A stretch of DNA of 64,000 bases from UBA11524 sp045591175 (GTDB lineage: Bacteria; Bacillota; Clostridia; Christensenellales; Aristaeellaceae). Of the stretch, positions 40,876-49,823 are shown piece after piece. Numbering within the stretch: the first letter of the stretch is position 1; each line of letters opens with the position of its first letter. Location of the stretch: the NCBI GenBank assembly GCA_045591175.1, contig JAZNSI010000032.1, forward strand, positions 4,417 through 68,416, written 5' to 3'. Under the pieces are notes generated by a model. That model had not been told where the DNA came from. It made no database searches and saw nothing but the letters and a program-made list of their open reading frames with translations. The translations under genes were made by a program, and so were the position numbers.

Positions 40876-41465
40876 AGATCCTCAGAGCCGTCGCCCGTGG
40901 GAAGACCCCCGCGATGTATGATGAAAAGATCCTCGCCCAGCTGGACGAAGAACGGGGCCGCCGTCGGCTAAACAATGCGGAGGTCGATATGCTGATCGCG
41001 CTGAAGGTCGGCACCAACCTGATTATGCAGGCTTACGAGGACGTGCTGCAGCCCTTCGCCCAGTATGCCGGTGCTGATCGGCGGCTGAAGCAAGCCATTG
41101 CCCTGCTGTGCAATGCCAACCAGCTGCTGTCGGATAAGATCTCCGGCGCCCAGCTGATCACCATCGCCAACAACACGGATGACAATTCGATTTCCTTGTC
41201 ATCGATGCCAAAGCAAAAGCCTGGCGTGATCAATATTGACTGGCAGGCCCTGTGCCACATCGTCAACCGGGCGCTGGAAAGCTGTGAAATGACCTGCACC
41301 TGCGACCTGATCCAGAGCAAGCAGTGTGATCTGCGTCGCGCCTTTGAGCAGGTGCCCAGTCTCGCCCTGGCTGCCAGGGTGCAGGCGAAGAAAGACAAAC
41401 GCTCCTGCCCTTACATGATGCTGGAGCTGAATCATAATTTGAATGGAGGAACAGAAGATGAATGA
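40872..41465 (+). CDS. Hypothetical phage protein, 197 aa
   Basis: Starts MKILRAVARGKTPAMYDEKI; the C-terminal half has a CTCDLIQSKQCDLRRAFEQV stretch and ends in CPYMMLELNHNLNGG. Five Cys are spread through it. I do not recognise the family. GGGAGG precedes ATG 40872 and the stop overlaps the next start. Confidence 0.65.
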   Translation: MKILRAVARGKTPAMYDEKILAQLDEERGRRRLNNAEVDMLIALKVGTNLIMQAYEDVLQPFAQYAGADRRLKQAIALLCNANQLLSDKISGAQLITIANNTDDNSISLSSMPKQKPGVINIDWQALCHIVNRALESCEMTCTCDLIQSKQCDLRRAFEQVPSLALAARVQAKKDKRSCPYMMLELNHNLNGGTEDE

Positions 41466-41871
41466 TATGCAGAACGTCGAAAAGATGATGGGTGTCGTGA
41501 TGATCGCTCGCGGGAACATTGGCTGTATGACGATGCTGATGGAGATGGAAAAGAAGCTGGACGCAAAGTGCTACAGCATGTGCATGGCAACGTTGCTGCA
41601 GCTTGATCTGTTTGGTTCTGATGCGTATCTGCTGTGGAACAACGTCTGTGGTCGGAATGTCGTAGCTACGGCGGAGTTGCTGTTTAAGCTGAAGGTCGGC
41701 GCGATCCCGCTGCATGTTCTCCGTGAGGATCTGGCGGAGCATTGCCTGTCACCCAAGCTGCTCCAGACGCAGCTTCCCCATGCGCGATGGATGGATAACT
41801 TTTCCCTGGATTCTGTAATCATGTTCGGACGTGACGTGCTGGCTGCTGTGCCGAAGAAGGAAGGAGAATAA
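41458..41871 (+). CDS. Hypothetical phage protein, 137 aa
   Basis: Helical, Met/Leu/Cys-rich (GCMTMLMEMEKKLDAKCYSM) with no known motif. GGAGG lies before ATG 41458. It belongs to the run of small overlapping genes between SSB and the packaging module. Confidence 0.62.
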   Translation: MNDMQNVEKMMGVVMIARGNIGCMTMLMEMEKKLDAKCYSMCMATLLQLDLFGSDAYLLWNNVCGRNVVATAELLFKLKVGAIPLHVLREDLAEHCLSPKLLQTQLPHARWMDNFSLDSVIMFGRDVLAAVPKKEGE

Positions 41872-41874
41872 CCA

Positions 41875-42102
41875 ATGACGTTTCTGCAATCTTTGATGCT
41901 GAGTATTGCCTTCGGCCTTTCTGTGGCTAACTTCCTGTTCAACCTGGGCAATTCCCGGCGGTATATCAAGATGGAAAAGCAGGTTGACATTCTGATGCAC
42001 AACCGACTGCGGGATCTGCTGTTTGAATTTGTGCACGACTCCCACAAAAGCGAACCCCGGCAGTACCCGGACGGTACCCAATCGAACCCTGACAAGACCT
42101 GA
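41875..42102 (+). CDS. Small single-span membrane phage protein
   Basis: 75 aa with an N-terminal hydrophobic helix (LQSLMLSIAFGLSVANFLFNL) and a polar tail. The tail codons (RQYPDGTQSNPDKT) are made by the first units of an 11-bp repeat array, so its C-terminus may be shaped by a DNA site rather than by protein function. Confidence 0.55.
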   Translation: MTFLQSLMLSIAFGLSVANFLFNLGNSRRYIKMEKQVDILMHNRLRDLLFEFVHDSHKSEPRQYPDGTQSNPDKT

Positions 42103-42153
42103 ACGGTACCTCAATGGTACCCGGACGGTACCTGCGCGGTACTTGCACGAACC
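42062..42153 (+). repeat. 11-bp-period GGTACC repeat array before the packaging genes
   Basis: GGTACC-like hexamers occur at 42062 (AGTACC), 42073, 42105, 42116, 42127 and 42138 (GGTACT), with degenerate units near 42083, 42094 and 42149. Most are 11 bp apart, about one helical turn, giving same-face binding. The array lies just upstream of the HNH and terminase genes, suggesting a pac/cos-region or replication iteron site. Confidence 0.7.
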
Positions 42154-42234
42154 TTTTGACCTGTGATAATGTTATGCTACCAAATCAACGGGAGACGGGA
42201 AGCCTCCTCCCGTTGGTGCGTTTTGGAGGCCGGT

Positions 42235-42552
42235 ATGTATCGCGTCAAGCAGGCGGATCCGTTCTATTCGTCGGGCCCCTGGCGACGCGTGAGGTTGCTG
42301 GCTTTGGAGCGTGATCTGTATCTGTGCCAGGACTGTCTGGCGCAGTACATGAAGGATCCGTCGTACAAGGTCAAGACGGCCACGATGGTGCACCATAGGA
42401 TCCCGCGCAAAGAACGACCTGACCTGGAGCTGTGCCTGGATAACCTGGTCAGCCTCTGCGACTCCCATCATGAGCAATACCATCCCAACCGTGGACAGCG
42501 TCAGCTGCCCACACCGCAGGCGCCTCCGGGTGTCCGGGTCATCAAGATCTGA
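42235..42552 (+). CDS. HNH endonuclease (packaging-associated)
   Basis: 105 aa. Zinc-finger HNH nuclease: CQDCLAQ, then VHHRIP (catalytic HH), LDNLVSLCDSHHEQYH. HNH proteins next to terminase cooperate in DNA cleavage at packaging in many HK97-type phages. The start at 42235 has GGAGG 5 nt upstream. It lies 14 bp before the small terminase gene. Confidence 0.9.
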   Translation: MYRVKQADPFYSSGPWRRVRLLALERDLYLCQDCLAQYMKDPSYKVKTATMVHHRIPRKERPDLELCLDNLVSLCDSHHEQYHPNRGQRQLPTPQAPPGVRVIKI

Positions 42553-42566
42553 AGGAGGAACACGAC

Positions 42567-42968
42567 ATGTCAGAGGTCGAAAGACCGGCTCTGGATGAGC
42601 AGCTGCGCGAGGAACACATCGCCCGTCTGGGTGAAAGTGCGCCGGCGATCCGGCTGTATGGCCGGCTCTGTCAGGTCGTGGGTGACCGTCCTGAAGGGAT
42701 AGACGCCGCAGCGCAGCACATCGTTGCGCAGATCGCGGAGCTGGAGCGGATCGCAGAGCTGGCCCGACAGGACATCGCCGACAAGGGTCTGCGGGACAAG
42801 TACCGCAATGGCCGTCAGATCGTGGAGCGGGAGAACAAGTCCATCTCCACCATCCAGCGCTGTATTGAGCAGCAGCGCAAGCTCATGAGCGAGCTGCGGA
42901 TTACACCCGCCAGCCGCAGAACGTCACGCCAGGGCAGCATGTTTGATGATGACTTCGACACATTCTGA
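42567..42968 (+). CDS. Terminase small subunit (P27-like)
   Basis: 133 aa helical protein with C-terminal LRITPASRRTSRQGSMFDDD. Its size, position directly before the large subunit and LMSELRITPASR motif fit the P27 family. It should recognise the packaging site, possibly the nearby 11-bp repeats. AAGGAGG precedes the ATG; the end overlaps the large-subunit start. Confidence 0.82.
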   Translation: MSEVERPALDEQLREEHIARLGESAPAIRLYGRLCQVVGDRPEGIDAAAQHIVAQIAELERIAELARQDIADKGLRDKYRNGRQIVERENKSISTIQRCIEQQRKLMSELRITPASRRTSRQGSMFDDDFDTF

Positions 42969-44748
42969 TCCGGCACAGCTGAACAAGGGCGCCCGGCAAA
43001 AGCTGGACGCCTTTGAACGGTCGATCCGTGAGCAGGAAGAAGTCATCCGGCGGTTTGACGCCTACATCGATGACGTTCTCTCCGGCAGGATCCTCGCCAG
43101 CAAGAAGGTCATCGCAGCATGCGAGCGGCACCGCCGGGACATGGACAAAGCTGCCAACGATCCTGACTACCCGTGGTGCTTCGACGCTGCCCTGGCCGCC
43201 CGCCCGGTGCGCTTCATGGAGAACTATCTCGCCCCTACCAAGGGCGCGATCGACCGCATGGAGCTGCTGGGATGGGAGGTTTTTGTCCTCTGCAGCATCT
43301 TTGGCTGGGTGGACAAGGAAACCCGCCTGCGCCGCTTCCGTGAGGCGTTGGTGCTGGTGGGCCGCGGCAATGGCAAATCCACGCTCATGTCCGGCGTGGC
43401 CACCTACATGGCCACCAAGGATGGAGAGCGTGGTGCTGACGTCTATCTGCTGGCCAACAGCAAGGAGCAGGCCTCCATCGTCTACGGCGAATGTCAGCGC
43501 CAGATCCTTGCTTCGCCGGCGCTCCGTAAACGCTTCCGGCCCAACAATGCGGCGCTGATCTATGACGCCACCAACTCCACCATCCAGCACCGCGCGTCTG
43601 ACAGCAAGCGGCTGGACGGTCTGGCGCCGCACTGCGCGATCTTCGATGAGATCCACCAGTACCTGAACTGGCTGCTGATCAACGTCGTCCGTCGCGGTAT
43701 GCTCAAACGCAAGCAGCCCTTGGCCATGTACATCACGACCATGGGCCAGGTGCTGGACGGCCCGCTGATGGATCTCTACTCCCTGTTCACCGATGCCTTG
43801 ACCGACGGCCTGCTTTCGCCCGATGTGGCGGACAGGCTGTTTTTCTTTGGTGCGGAACTGGATCCGGAGGACAAGATCGACGATCCGTCGGTATGGATCA
43901 AAGCAAATCCTTCCATGAATGTGCTGCTTGACCTGAATGATCTGATTGCCGACTGGGAGCGCTCGAAGCTCATCCCGCAGCAGCGTGCTGACTTCATCAA
44001 CAAACAGCTGAACATCATGACCGACATGGCTGACGCCAGTTGGGCCAGCATTGAGATCATCGACCGCTGCAAGGATGTCATCGATCCGGAGGCCCTGAAG
44101 GGGGTGCCATGCTGGGGCGGCTACGATCTGTCCATGTCTGATGACCTGACGGCTGCTGCGCTGCTCTACCCGCTGCCGGATGGCCGGGTGTACGTCAAGC
44201 AGCACTCCTGGGTGACCCGCGACTACGTCATGAAGGATGAGGGCAAGACTCCCTTCCTGCACTGGCAGATGCTTGGCAAGCTGGACATCGTGGATGCGGA
44301 GGTCATCAGCAAGGATGTGATCTATGACTGGTTCCTGCAGCAGGAGCAGTTGGGCGAGGACTTCCAGGTCATCGGTTACGATCCGGCCAACGCCGTTCGT
44401 CTCAATCAGCAAATGATCTCCCACGGCTGGCAGACCGATGTGGTGCGCCAGGGTGCGCTGACGATCAATGATCCGATGCATGAGATCCTGGAATACATGC
44501 GTCAGGGCCGCCTGGTGTTCGACCGGGATCCCATGATGCGCTGGTACCTCAATAACGTCCGGCTCCGCAACGACCCGCGCAAGGATGCGGTCACAGCGGT
44601 CTGGATGCCCACAAAGCGCAACCGCAAGCGCAAGATCGACGGTTTCATGGCCATGCTGGACGCCTGGGTGGTCTGGGTGCGGGCTGGCATCGATCCGGAG
44701 GTCGAGCCGTCTGTGACTGTCTACACATTGGAGGATTTGATGCAATGA
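42946..44748 (+). CDS. Terminase large subunit
   Basis: About 600 aa. ATPase domain with Walker A LVGRGNGKST at about 138-147 and Walker B CAIFDEIHQ at about 230-238 (catalytic Glu), coupling motif YITTMG; the C-terminal nuclease has acidic clusters in GGYDLSMSDDLTA, VIGYDPANA and IDGFMAMLDAW. It packages and cuts phage DNA. The start is ambiguous among TTG 42943, ATG 42946 and ATG 42949, with no strong ribosome-binding site, consistent with coupling to the small subunit. Confidence 0.95.
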   Translation: MMTSTHSDPAQLNKGARQKLDAFERSIREQEEVIRRFDAYIDDVLSGRILASKKVIAACERHRRDMDKAANDPDYPWCFDAALAARPVRFMENYLAPTKGAIDRMELLGWEVFVLCSIFGWVDKETRLRRFREALVLVGRGNGKSTLMSGVATYMATKDGERGADVYLLANSKEQASIVYGECQRQILASPALRKRFRPNNAALIYDATNSTIQHRASDSKRLDGLAPHCAIFDEIHQYLNWLLINVVRRGMLKRKQPLAMYITTMGQVLDGPLMDLYSLFTDALTDGLLSPDVADRLFFFGAELDPEDKIDDPSVWIKANPSMNVLLDLNDLIADWERSKLIPQQRADFINKQLNIMTDMADASWASIEIIDRCKDVIDPEALKGVPCWGGYDLSMSDDLTAAALLYPLPDGRVYVKQHSWVTRDYVMKDEGKTPFLHWQMLGKLDIVDAEVISKDVIYDWFLQQEQLGEDFQVIGYDPANAVRLNQQMISHGWQTDVVRQGALTINDPMHEILEYMRQGRLVFDRDPMMRWYLNNVRLRNDPRKDAVTAVWMPTKRNRKRKIDGFMAMLDAWVVWVRAGIDPEVEPSVTVYTLEDLMQ

Positions 44749-46028
44749 GTATCGCTACACGGCTGCTGCAGGGGACAGCTCAGATGCTGCTTAATACTGC
44801 GCAGCGGATCCAGAAGCCGCAGAATGAGCAGGCCCGGAGCCGCGACGAACCCCAGGAGAAGGGCTATGCTGCCGGCTACACCCCGGTGGATGTGCAGCTG
44901 CTGGGCAATGAGATGATCTACAGCGCCGTCGCCCTGGTATCGACCACGCTGGCGTCCATGCCTTTGCACCTGTACAGGGGCGATCAGATCGCCTGGGATC
45001 ACCCGCTGGAGAGGCTGGTGTCCTACGATCCCAGCCCGCGCATGCATGCCTTTGAATGGCGGCGCACCATGCAGGCCAACGTCTCCGATGCCGGCCGCGC
45101 ATACAGCGTCATCCGGCGTGCCTCTAACGGCATCACCCCTGTGCGCTTCCAGCTGGCGGATCCGGCTCGCGTGATCGACGTCATCATGCCGAAAACGGAT
45201 GAGGTCTGGCACCGCGTCACCTGGGAGGACGGGGAAGTGGAGTGGATCCACAAGTCCAATATGTTCTCCCTGCGCGGCCTGTCCGCCAACGGCGTGCGCG
45301 GCATCAGCCAGCACAGCGTCCTGCAAGGCGCGATCGGCTACGATCGCCGGGTGAAGGCCTACACCGCCAAGATGATGGACGACGTCAACAGCACGATCGC
45401 CATCACCGTGCCCAATGGCGGCATGAGCAAAGAACGGCAGGAGTCGATTGTCAAGGAATTTTGGGAGATCTACAAAGGCTCCGGCGGTAAGGCGGTTGTC
45501 CTGCAGGGCGGTATGTCGGCATCACAGCTGACCAAATCGCCATTCGACACCAAGGCCAATGAAGTCGAGAAGGCCACCAAAAACCGGATCGCCACGGTCA
45601 ATCAGGTGCCGGCTCACATGCTGGGCGATTACTCCGACACCAACTATGCCACGGCGGAGCAGACGATGCTGGAGTTCCAGCAGATGACGCTGCTGGGCTG
45701 GGTGTCGCAGTGGGAGACGGAGCTGGATCGGCAGCTGCTGACCTGGGACATGATCCGTTCCGGCTACCATTTCAAGTTCCGTATGGACGTGCTGCAGCGC
45801 GGCGACACGCTGTCCATGGCCAATAAGCACTCGATCTCCATCCGTGCAGGCAAGATGACGGTCAATGAAGCCCGTGCGGAGGATGGCCTGCCCGCAGTGG
45901 CTGGCGGCGATGAGCTGCTGATCTCCCGTGACCTTGTACCCCTGGCTGTTGCCCTTGAACAGGCCAAGGCAGCAGCCGCTACCACCACGACCGCTGCGAA
46001 GGGAGTGAGAAAGAATGCCCGCAAGTAA
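44745..46028 (+). CDS. Phage portal protein (HK97 family)
   Basis: 427 aa. HK97-type portal: VQLLGNEMIYSAVALVSTTLASMP near the start, HPLERLVSYDPSP, EWRRTMQANV, and VNQVPAHMLGDYSDTNYATAEQ. It forms the dodecameric ring at the capsid vertex. ATGA overlap with terminase. Confidence 0.93.
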   Translation: MSIATRLLQGTAQMLLNTAQRIQKPQNEQARSRDEPQEKGYAAGYTPVDVQLLGNEMIYSAVALVSTTLASMPLHLYRGDQIAWDHPLERLVSYDPSPRMHAFEWRRTMQANVSDAGRAYSVIRRASNGITPVRFQLADPARVIDVIMPKTDEVWHRVTWEDGEVEWIHKSNMFSLRGLSANGVRGISQHSVLQGAIGYDRRVKAYTAKMMDDVNSTIAITVPNGGMSKERQESIVKEFWEIYKGSGGKAVVLQGGMSASQLTKSPFDTKANEVEKATKNRIATVNQVPAHMLGDYSDTNYATAEQTMLEFQQMTLLGWVSQWETELDRQLLTWDMIRSGYHFKFRMDVLQRGDTLSMANKHSISIRAGKMTVNEARAEDGLPAVAGGDELLISRDLVPLAVALEQAKAAAATTTTAAKGVRKNARK

Positions 46029-46821
46029 CCCGCGCAATGATCAGAGCGCGACTACGCCTCAGAATGAGGACCTGCGCCTGGATGGCGTCATCGGTGAGGA
46101 CTTCTGGACGGAAGGAATTACCGTCGGCTGGGTGCAGGAGCAGCTTGCCCAGCGCCCTGGCGATCTGACGATCTGGCTCAACTCTCCCGGCGGTGACGTC
46201 ATCGAGGGCAGCCGGATCTATACTGCGATCCGGGAGCATCAGGGCCGCGTGCGCATCTGTATCGACGGTATTGCCGCCAGTGCAGCCAGCGTGATCGCCA
46301 TGGCAGCCGATGAGCTGTGCATGGCCCCCACCGCCTACCTGATGATCCACCGTGCCTCTACGATTGCCTGGGGCAATCAGGACGCCATGGATGAGGCGTC
46401 CCGGCAGCTCTCCGCTGTCGATGAGGGCATCATTGAGGCGTACCGGCTGAAGACCGGCATGTCCCGCAAAAAGATCCACCAGATGATGGTGGAAGAAACC
46501 TGGCTCAACGCCAGGGCTGCCCGTGATCAGGGCTTTGCTGACACCATCCTGTACCTGGATGATCAGCAGAGCGATGAGGATGAGCAGGAGGAACAGCAGG
46601 GGCAGCCCACTGACCACAGTGCCCGCAGATTTGCCGCATCGATGCGGCCGATCGTGTATGCCTGCGGCGGTATGCGCAACGCTCCCCCCGCTCCCCAGCC
46701 GCCCCAGCCTGAACCGGAAAAGCCCGCTGATCCCCCTGTTTCCCCGGCTGGTATGACTGACGCTGAGATCCAGCGTCAGCAGGCCCGCCTTGCTCTTTTC
46801 AACACCATCGGACAACTTTAA
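46015..46821 (+). CDS. ClpP-like head maturation protease
   Basis: 268 aa. ClpP/crotonase-fold serine protease: LTIWLNSPGGDVIEGSRIY, the nucleophile Ser89 in GIAASAAS and His112 in MIHRAS. It should cleave the capsid delta domain during maturation. A Pro/Glu-rich C-terminal tail (APQPPQPEPEKPADPP) is a likely scaffold linker. It overlaps the portal gene by 14 bp. Confidence 0.93.
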   Translation: MPASNPRNDQSATTPQNEDLRLDGVIGEDFWTEGITVGWVQEQLAQRPGDLTIWLNSPGGDVIEGSRIYTAIREHQGRVRICIDGIAASAASVIAMAADELCMAPTAYLMIHRASTIAWGNQDAMDEASRQLSAVDEGIIEAYRLKTGMSRKKIHQMMVEETWLNARAARDQGFADTILYLDDQQSDEDEQEEQQGQPTDHSARRFAASMRPIVYACGGMRNAPPAPQPPQPEPEKPADPPVSPAGMTDAEIQRQQARLALFNTIGQL

Positions 46822-46834
46822 GGAGGAAAACATC

Positions 46835-48061
46835 ATGCCTATTGCCCAGCTTCGTGAGCGTCTGCAGAACCTGCAGAACGAACTCAGTGCCGCCGTGCAG
46901 ACCGGTATGCAGCTGCTCGATCAGGGCAGCAACGCTCCCACCGATCAGATCACGGCCAACAATGCGGAGGTCGCCCGCATCAATGCCCAGATCACCATGG
47001 TGCGCAATGCCATCGCGGAGGCGGAAGGCCGCCAGCAGCCCCAGGCTGCGAACCAGCCCGGTGCTTCCGCTGACGACAGCGTCATCGCCCGTCGTGATGC
47101 GATCCGCGGCTCCCGTGAGTATAATCGCGCCTTCTATGCTGCTCTCCGCAACGGTTTCCGTCCTGGCGGCGACTCCTACCAGGATACGTACAAGCCTTTG
47201 ATGGACGTGCTGACCATCGGCGGTGGCGATCCTGCTGGCGAACAGGGCGGCTTCATTGTTCCTGTTGATCTGGAAACGGAGATCAACCGCCTGATCAAAG
47301 AGCTGAGCCCCCTGCGCAACTACTTCAATGTCGAGAATGTCAACACCAACTCCGGCTACCGCACCATCGAAACCGGCGCCCGCCTGGCCTTCGAGAAGCT
47401 GAATGAGGGAGCTACGGCTCCTGCTATGACTGAAGCAGACAAGAAGCTGCTGCGTCAGGTGCACTACTCTCTGGCCACTTACCGCAAGCATGTGAAGCTC
47501 TCCATGGAGCTGGCCAATGATGCCCCCGCCATGCAGCGCTACCTGGCGGAGAAGCTGTCTGAAGCCAAGGTCATCACCGAGAACGCGAATCTGCTGGCGC
47601 TGGTGAATCTGCTGGATCCCACTGTCGTTACAGCTGAGACGTCTGCGCTTGATGCGATCAAGTCTGCGCTGAACAAGAAGCTGCGCCGTGCTATCAGCAA
47701 GCGCTCCGTCATCCTGACCAACGCCACCGGCTTCAATCTGATGGATATGGAGAAGGATCAGATGGGGCGTCCCATGCTGCAGCCCAATCCTGCTGACGCC
47801 ACCGGCCACATGATCAAGGGCCGCGTCATGGACTATGTGGACGATGAGGACATGGAGAACCTGGAAGGCGGCGCTCCTGTCGTTGTGGGCTTCCTGAAGG
47901 CTTACGCCACCCTGTTCGATCGCGGCGCCATGGAGCTGGGTTCCACCAATGTGGGCGGCGATGCATGGAGCTCCTACACTGTGGACGTCCGCGCCATCAT
48001 GCGCCAGGACTACCAGGTCATGGATCCCACTGCCGCTGTCATGCTGGCGCTGGCTGAGTAA
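46835..48061 (+). CDS. Major capsid protein (HK97 fold)
   Basis: 408 aa. An N-terminal coiled-coil delta region (LRERLQNLQNELSAAVQTG, about 1-85) is followed by the HK97 domain: TIGGGDPAGEQGGFIVPVDL, INRLIKELSPLRNYFNVENV, LSMELANDAP-like segments and RAIMRQDYQVMDPTAAVML at the end. The upstream protease probably removes the delta region. AAGGAGG precedes ATG 46835. Confidence 0.95.
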   Translation: MPIAQLRERLQNLQNELSAAVQTGMQLLDQGSNAPTDQITANNAEVARINAQITMVRNAIAEAEGRQQPQAANQPGASADDSVIARRDAIRGSREYNRAFYAALRNGFRPGGDSYQDTYKPLMDVLTIGGGDPAGEQGGFIVPVDLETEINRLIKELSPLRNYFNVENVNTNSGYRTIETGARLAFEKLNEGATAPAMTEADKKLLRQVHYSLATYRKHVKLSMELANDAPAMQRYLAEKLSEAKVITENANLLALVNLLDPTVVTAETSALDAIKSALNKKLRRAISKRSVILTNATGFNLMDMEKDQMGRPMLQPNPADATGHMIKGRVMDYVDDEDMENLEGGAPVVVGFLKAYATLFDRGAMELGSTNVGGDAWSSYTVDVRAIMRQDYQVMDPTAAVMLALAE

Positions 48062-48073
48062 TAGGAGGTACGC

Positions 48074-48349
48074 ATGATCACGACCAATACCACCAACAGC
48101 ACCTCCGTCGGCATCCAGATCAAGGATGAGGGTGGTTCCACCCGGGAGGCTTGCCGTGTCAGCAGCAGCATCCGCGCCGGGCGCATGGTGTCCGTGGTCG
48201 TGGACATGCACGACCGGGAAGACTTCTCCGCGTACTTTGATGAGATCACGCAGCAGGTGATGGCCCTGATCAATGACGCTTTCGGGCGTGCAGCTGCTCA
48301 GGGCCTGCCTGTTGCTGCCCAGGAGGCGGATGGCAATGGCAGCTGCTGA
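48074..48349 (+). CDS. Hypothetical structural-module protein, 91 aa
   Basis: Beta-rich N-terminus (TSVGIQIKDEGG) and a helical C-terminus (FSAYFDEITQQVMALINDAF). Location after capsid suggests a head-related or completion role, but no family is recognised. AGGAGG precedes the ATG. Confidence 0.62.
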   Translation: MITTNTTNSTSVGIQIKDEGGSTREACRVSSSIRAGRMVSVVVDMHDREDFSAYFDEITQQVMALINDAFGRAAAQGLPVAAQEADGNGSC

Positions 48350-48635
48350 TGTTGCGGCCTTCCGCCGGTATGGCAAAATCACCAAAGCCATGGCGTCGGA
48401 TGAGGAATGCGAGGACTTCCTGGCCTTTGCTGTGGAAGCCCTGGAGGCGCAGGGCGTCAAGCCTATGCCCAACAGCAGGCTCTATGTTCTGGCTGTCCGG
48501 ATGCTGGCGCTCCACTACTACGACAACCGCAGCCTGATGGCCGATAAGGACACGCAGATCCCGATGGGGATGCAGTCCATGGTCAACTGGCTGCACTACA
48601 CGCCGCCCGAATCTGAAGGGACGGTGAGCGAATGA
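48336..48635 (+). CDS. Head-tail connector protein (gp6-like)
   Basis: 99 aa, helical: DEECEDFLAFAVEALEAQG, LYVLAVRMLALHYYDNRS, MQSMVNWLHY. This matches the HK97 gp6-like adaptor that sits under the portal. ATG 48336 lies 9 nt after AGGAGG. It overlaps neighbours on both sides. Confidence 0.82.
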   Translation: MAAADVAAFRRYGKITKAMASDEECEDFLAFAVEALEAQGVKPMPNSRLYVLAVRMLALHYYDNRSLMADKDTQIPMGMQSMVNWLHYTPPESEGTVSE

Positions 48636-49012
48636 GCTACAACATCGGCGACTTCGACACTGCAGTGCAGCTGCTCCGTTGCATCTGCGATGGCAAGGAT
48701 CAGTTTGGGCGGGAGATCTCCCGGTATGAAACCAGTGACGATGATGTCATCCTCTGCAAGGCCTCTGACGTCTCCGGACGCGACTTCTACGCTGCTGCAG
48801 CCCAGCAGATGGAGGACGTGGTCACCCTGACGATGCGCAGCGGCTACGGCGTCAACCTGAAAGATCGGTTCCGCTTTGTTGATCCCCAGGAGGGGATCCC
48901 TGTGGGCCAGGAGTACAGGATCATCGCCGTCAACCATCTGGGTTATCGCGGTGACTTCATCCAGTTCCGCTGCAGAGCCGTCATTCCGGAGGCGGTGAGC
49001 GCTCATGGCTAA
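48632..49012 (+). CDS. Head closure/head-tail joining protein
   Basis: 126 aa, beta-rich, fits the Phage_H_T_join (SPP1 gp16-like) family: DSGR-like VSGRDFYAAAAQQ, VTLTMRSGYGVNLKDRF, EYRIIAVNHLG. It is placed between connector and gp10-like tail gene with 4- and 8-bp overlaps. Confidence 0.82.
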   Translation: MSYNIGDFDTAVQLLRCICDGKDQFGREISRYETSDDDVILCKASDVSGRDFYAAAAQQMEDVVTLTMRSGYGVNLKDRFRFVDPQEGIPVGQEYRIIAVNHLGYRGDFIQFRCRAVIPEAVSAHG

Positions 49013-49463
49013 GTTCACCACCACTGGCGTGGAGGACTTCCTGCGGGCGCTGGACAGCTGGGGTGATGACGCCAGCAAGGCGATCCCTGCTGTCCTCAAC
49101 GCCGGCGCAGACGTCGCCCAGGAGCGCATGGAGAACAATGCTGCCTGGTCTGACAAGACCGGCGAGCTGCGCAGATCCCTGAAGCGCACCAAGCCCAAGG
49201 GATCCGGCAGCGCCACCTACATTGAGATCTATCCCTCCGGCACGTCTTCAGATGGCGAAAGCCTGGCTGAGGTCGGCTTCGTGCTGGAATACGGGCGCGG
49301 TGTGAGTACCTTCACCCGTGTGACAAAGAATGGCGTGACGAAGACCTATGTCAGCCCCGAGATGGCCCCGCATCCCTGGGTGCGTCCTGCCATTGAGGAC
49401 AACCCCGGCGAAATCATTGGTGCCATGCAGAAAAAGTGGGAGGATATAATGGATCGTGGATAA
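49005..49463 (+). CDS. HK97 gp10-like tail component
   Basis: 152 aa: FLRALDSWGDDASKAIPAVL, DKTGELRRSLKRTKPK, EYGRGVSTF, APHPWVRPAIEDN match the HK97-gp10_like neck/tail protein family. GAGG precedes the ATG. It overlaps the next gene. Confidence 0.85.
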   Translation: MAKFTTTGVEDFLRALDSWGDDASKAIPAVLNAGADVAQERMENNAAWSDKTGELRRSLKRTKPKGSGSATYIEIYPSGTSSDGESLAEVGFVLEYGRGVSTFTRVTKNGVTKTYVSPEMAPHPWVRPAIEDNPGEIIGAMQKKWEDIMDRG

Positions 49464-49806
49464 GCACATATCGGAGATTCTCAACGATGCGCTGACGCCG
49501 CTGCCTTGGCCCTGTCATCTGCACTCTGCGCCTGGTACCGATGAGATCTACCTGACCTGGTACCTGCAGCAGCAGTTCGACAACACCTTTGCCGGCAACC
49601 ATGCCCGCCGCGGTGAACAGGTTGCCCAGGTGAGCATCTACAGCCGCCGCCCGGTGGTGGATGAGCTGCAGAGGGTTGTGCAGGCTCTGCGTGCTGCCGG
49701 GCTGCGAATCAGCGTCAACCCGTCCGGCTATGACAGCGTGACCCGGCTGTACAACACGCCGATCATCGTGCGTCATGCCCTGAAAACCAACCTGCTCAAC
49801 GATTGA
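49456..49806 (+). CDS. Tail completion/tail terminator-like protein
   Basis: 116 aa starting at GTG 49456 (VDKHISEILNDAL). LTWYLQQQFDNTFAGNHARRGEQVAQVSIY fits small tail terminator proteins and its place just before the major tail protein agrees. GGAGG is about 13 nt upstream; coupling with gp10 is likely. Confidence 0.7.
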   Translation: MDKHISEILNDALTPLPWPCHLHSAPGTDEIYLTWYLQQQFDNTFAGNHARRGEQVAQVSIYSRRPVVDELQRVVQALRAAGLRISVNPSGYDSVTRLYNTPIIVRHALKTNLLND

Positions 49807-49823
49807 GATTGGAGGAAATTGCA

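Noticed and set aside
42062..42153. CRISPR-like array
   Set aside because: Units are about 11 bp with 5-bp spacing and no unique spacers or cas genes; it is a phased short repeat instead.
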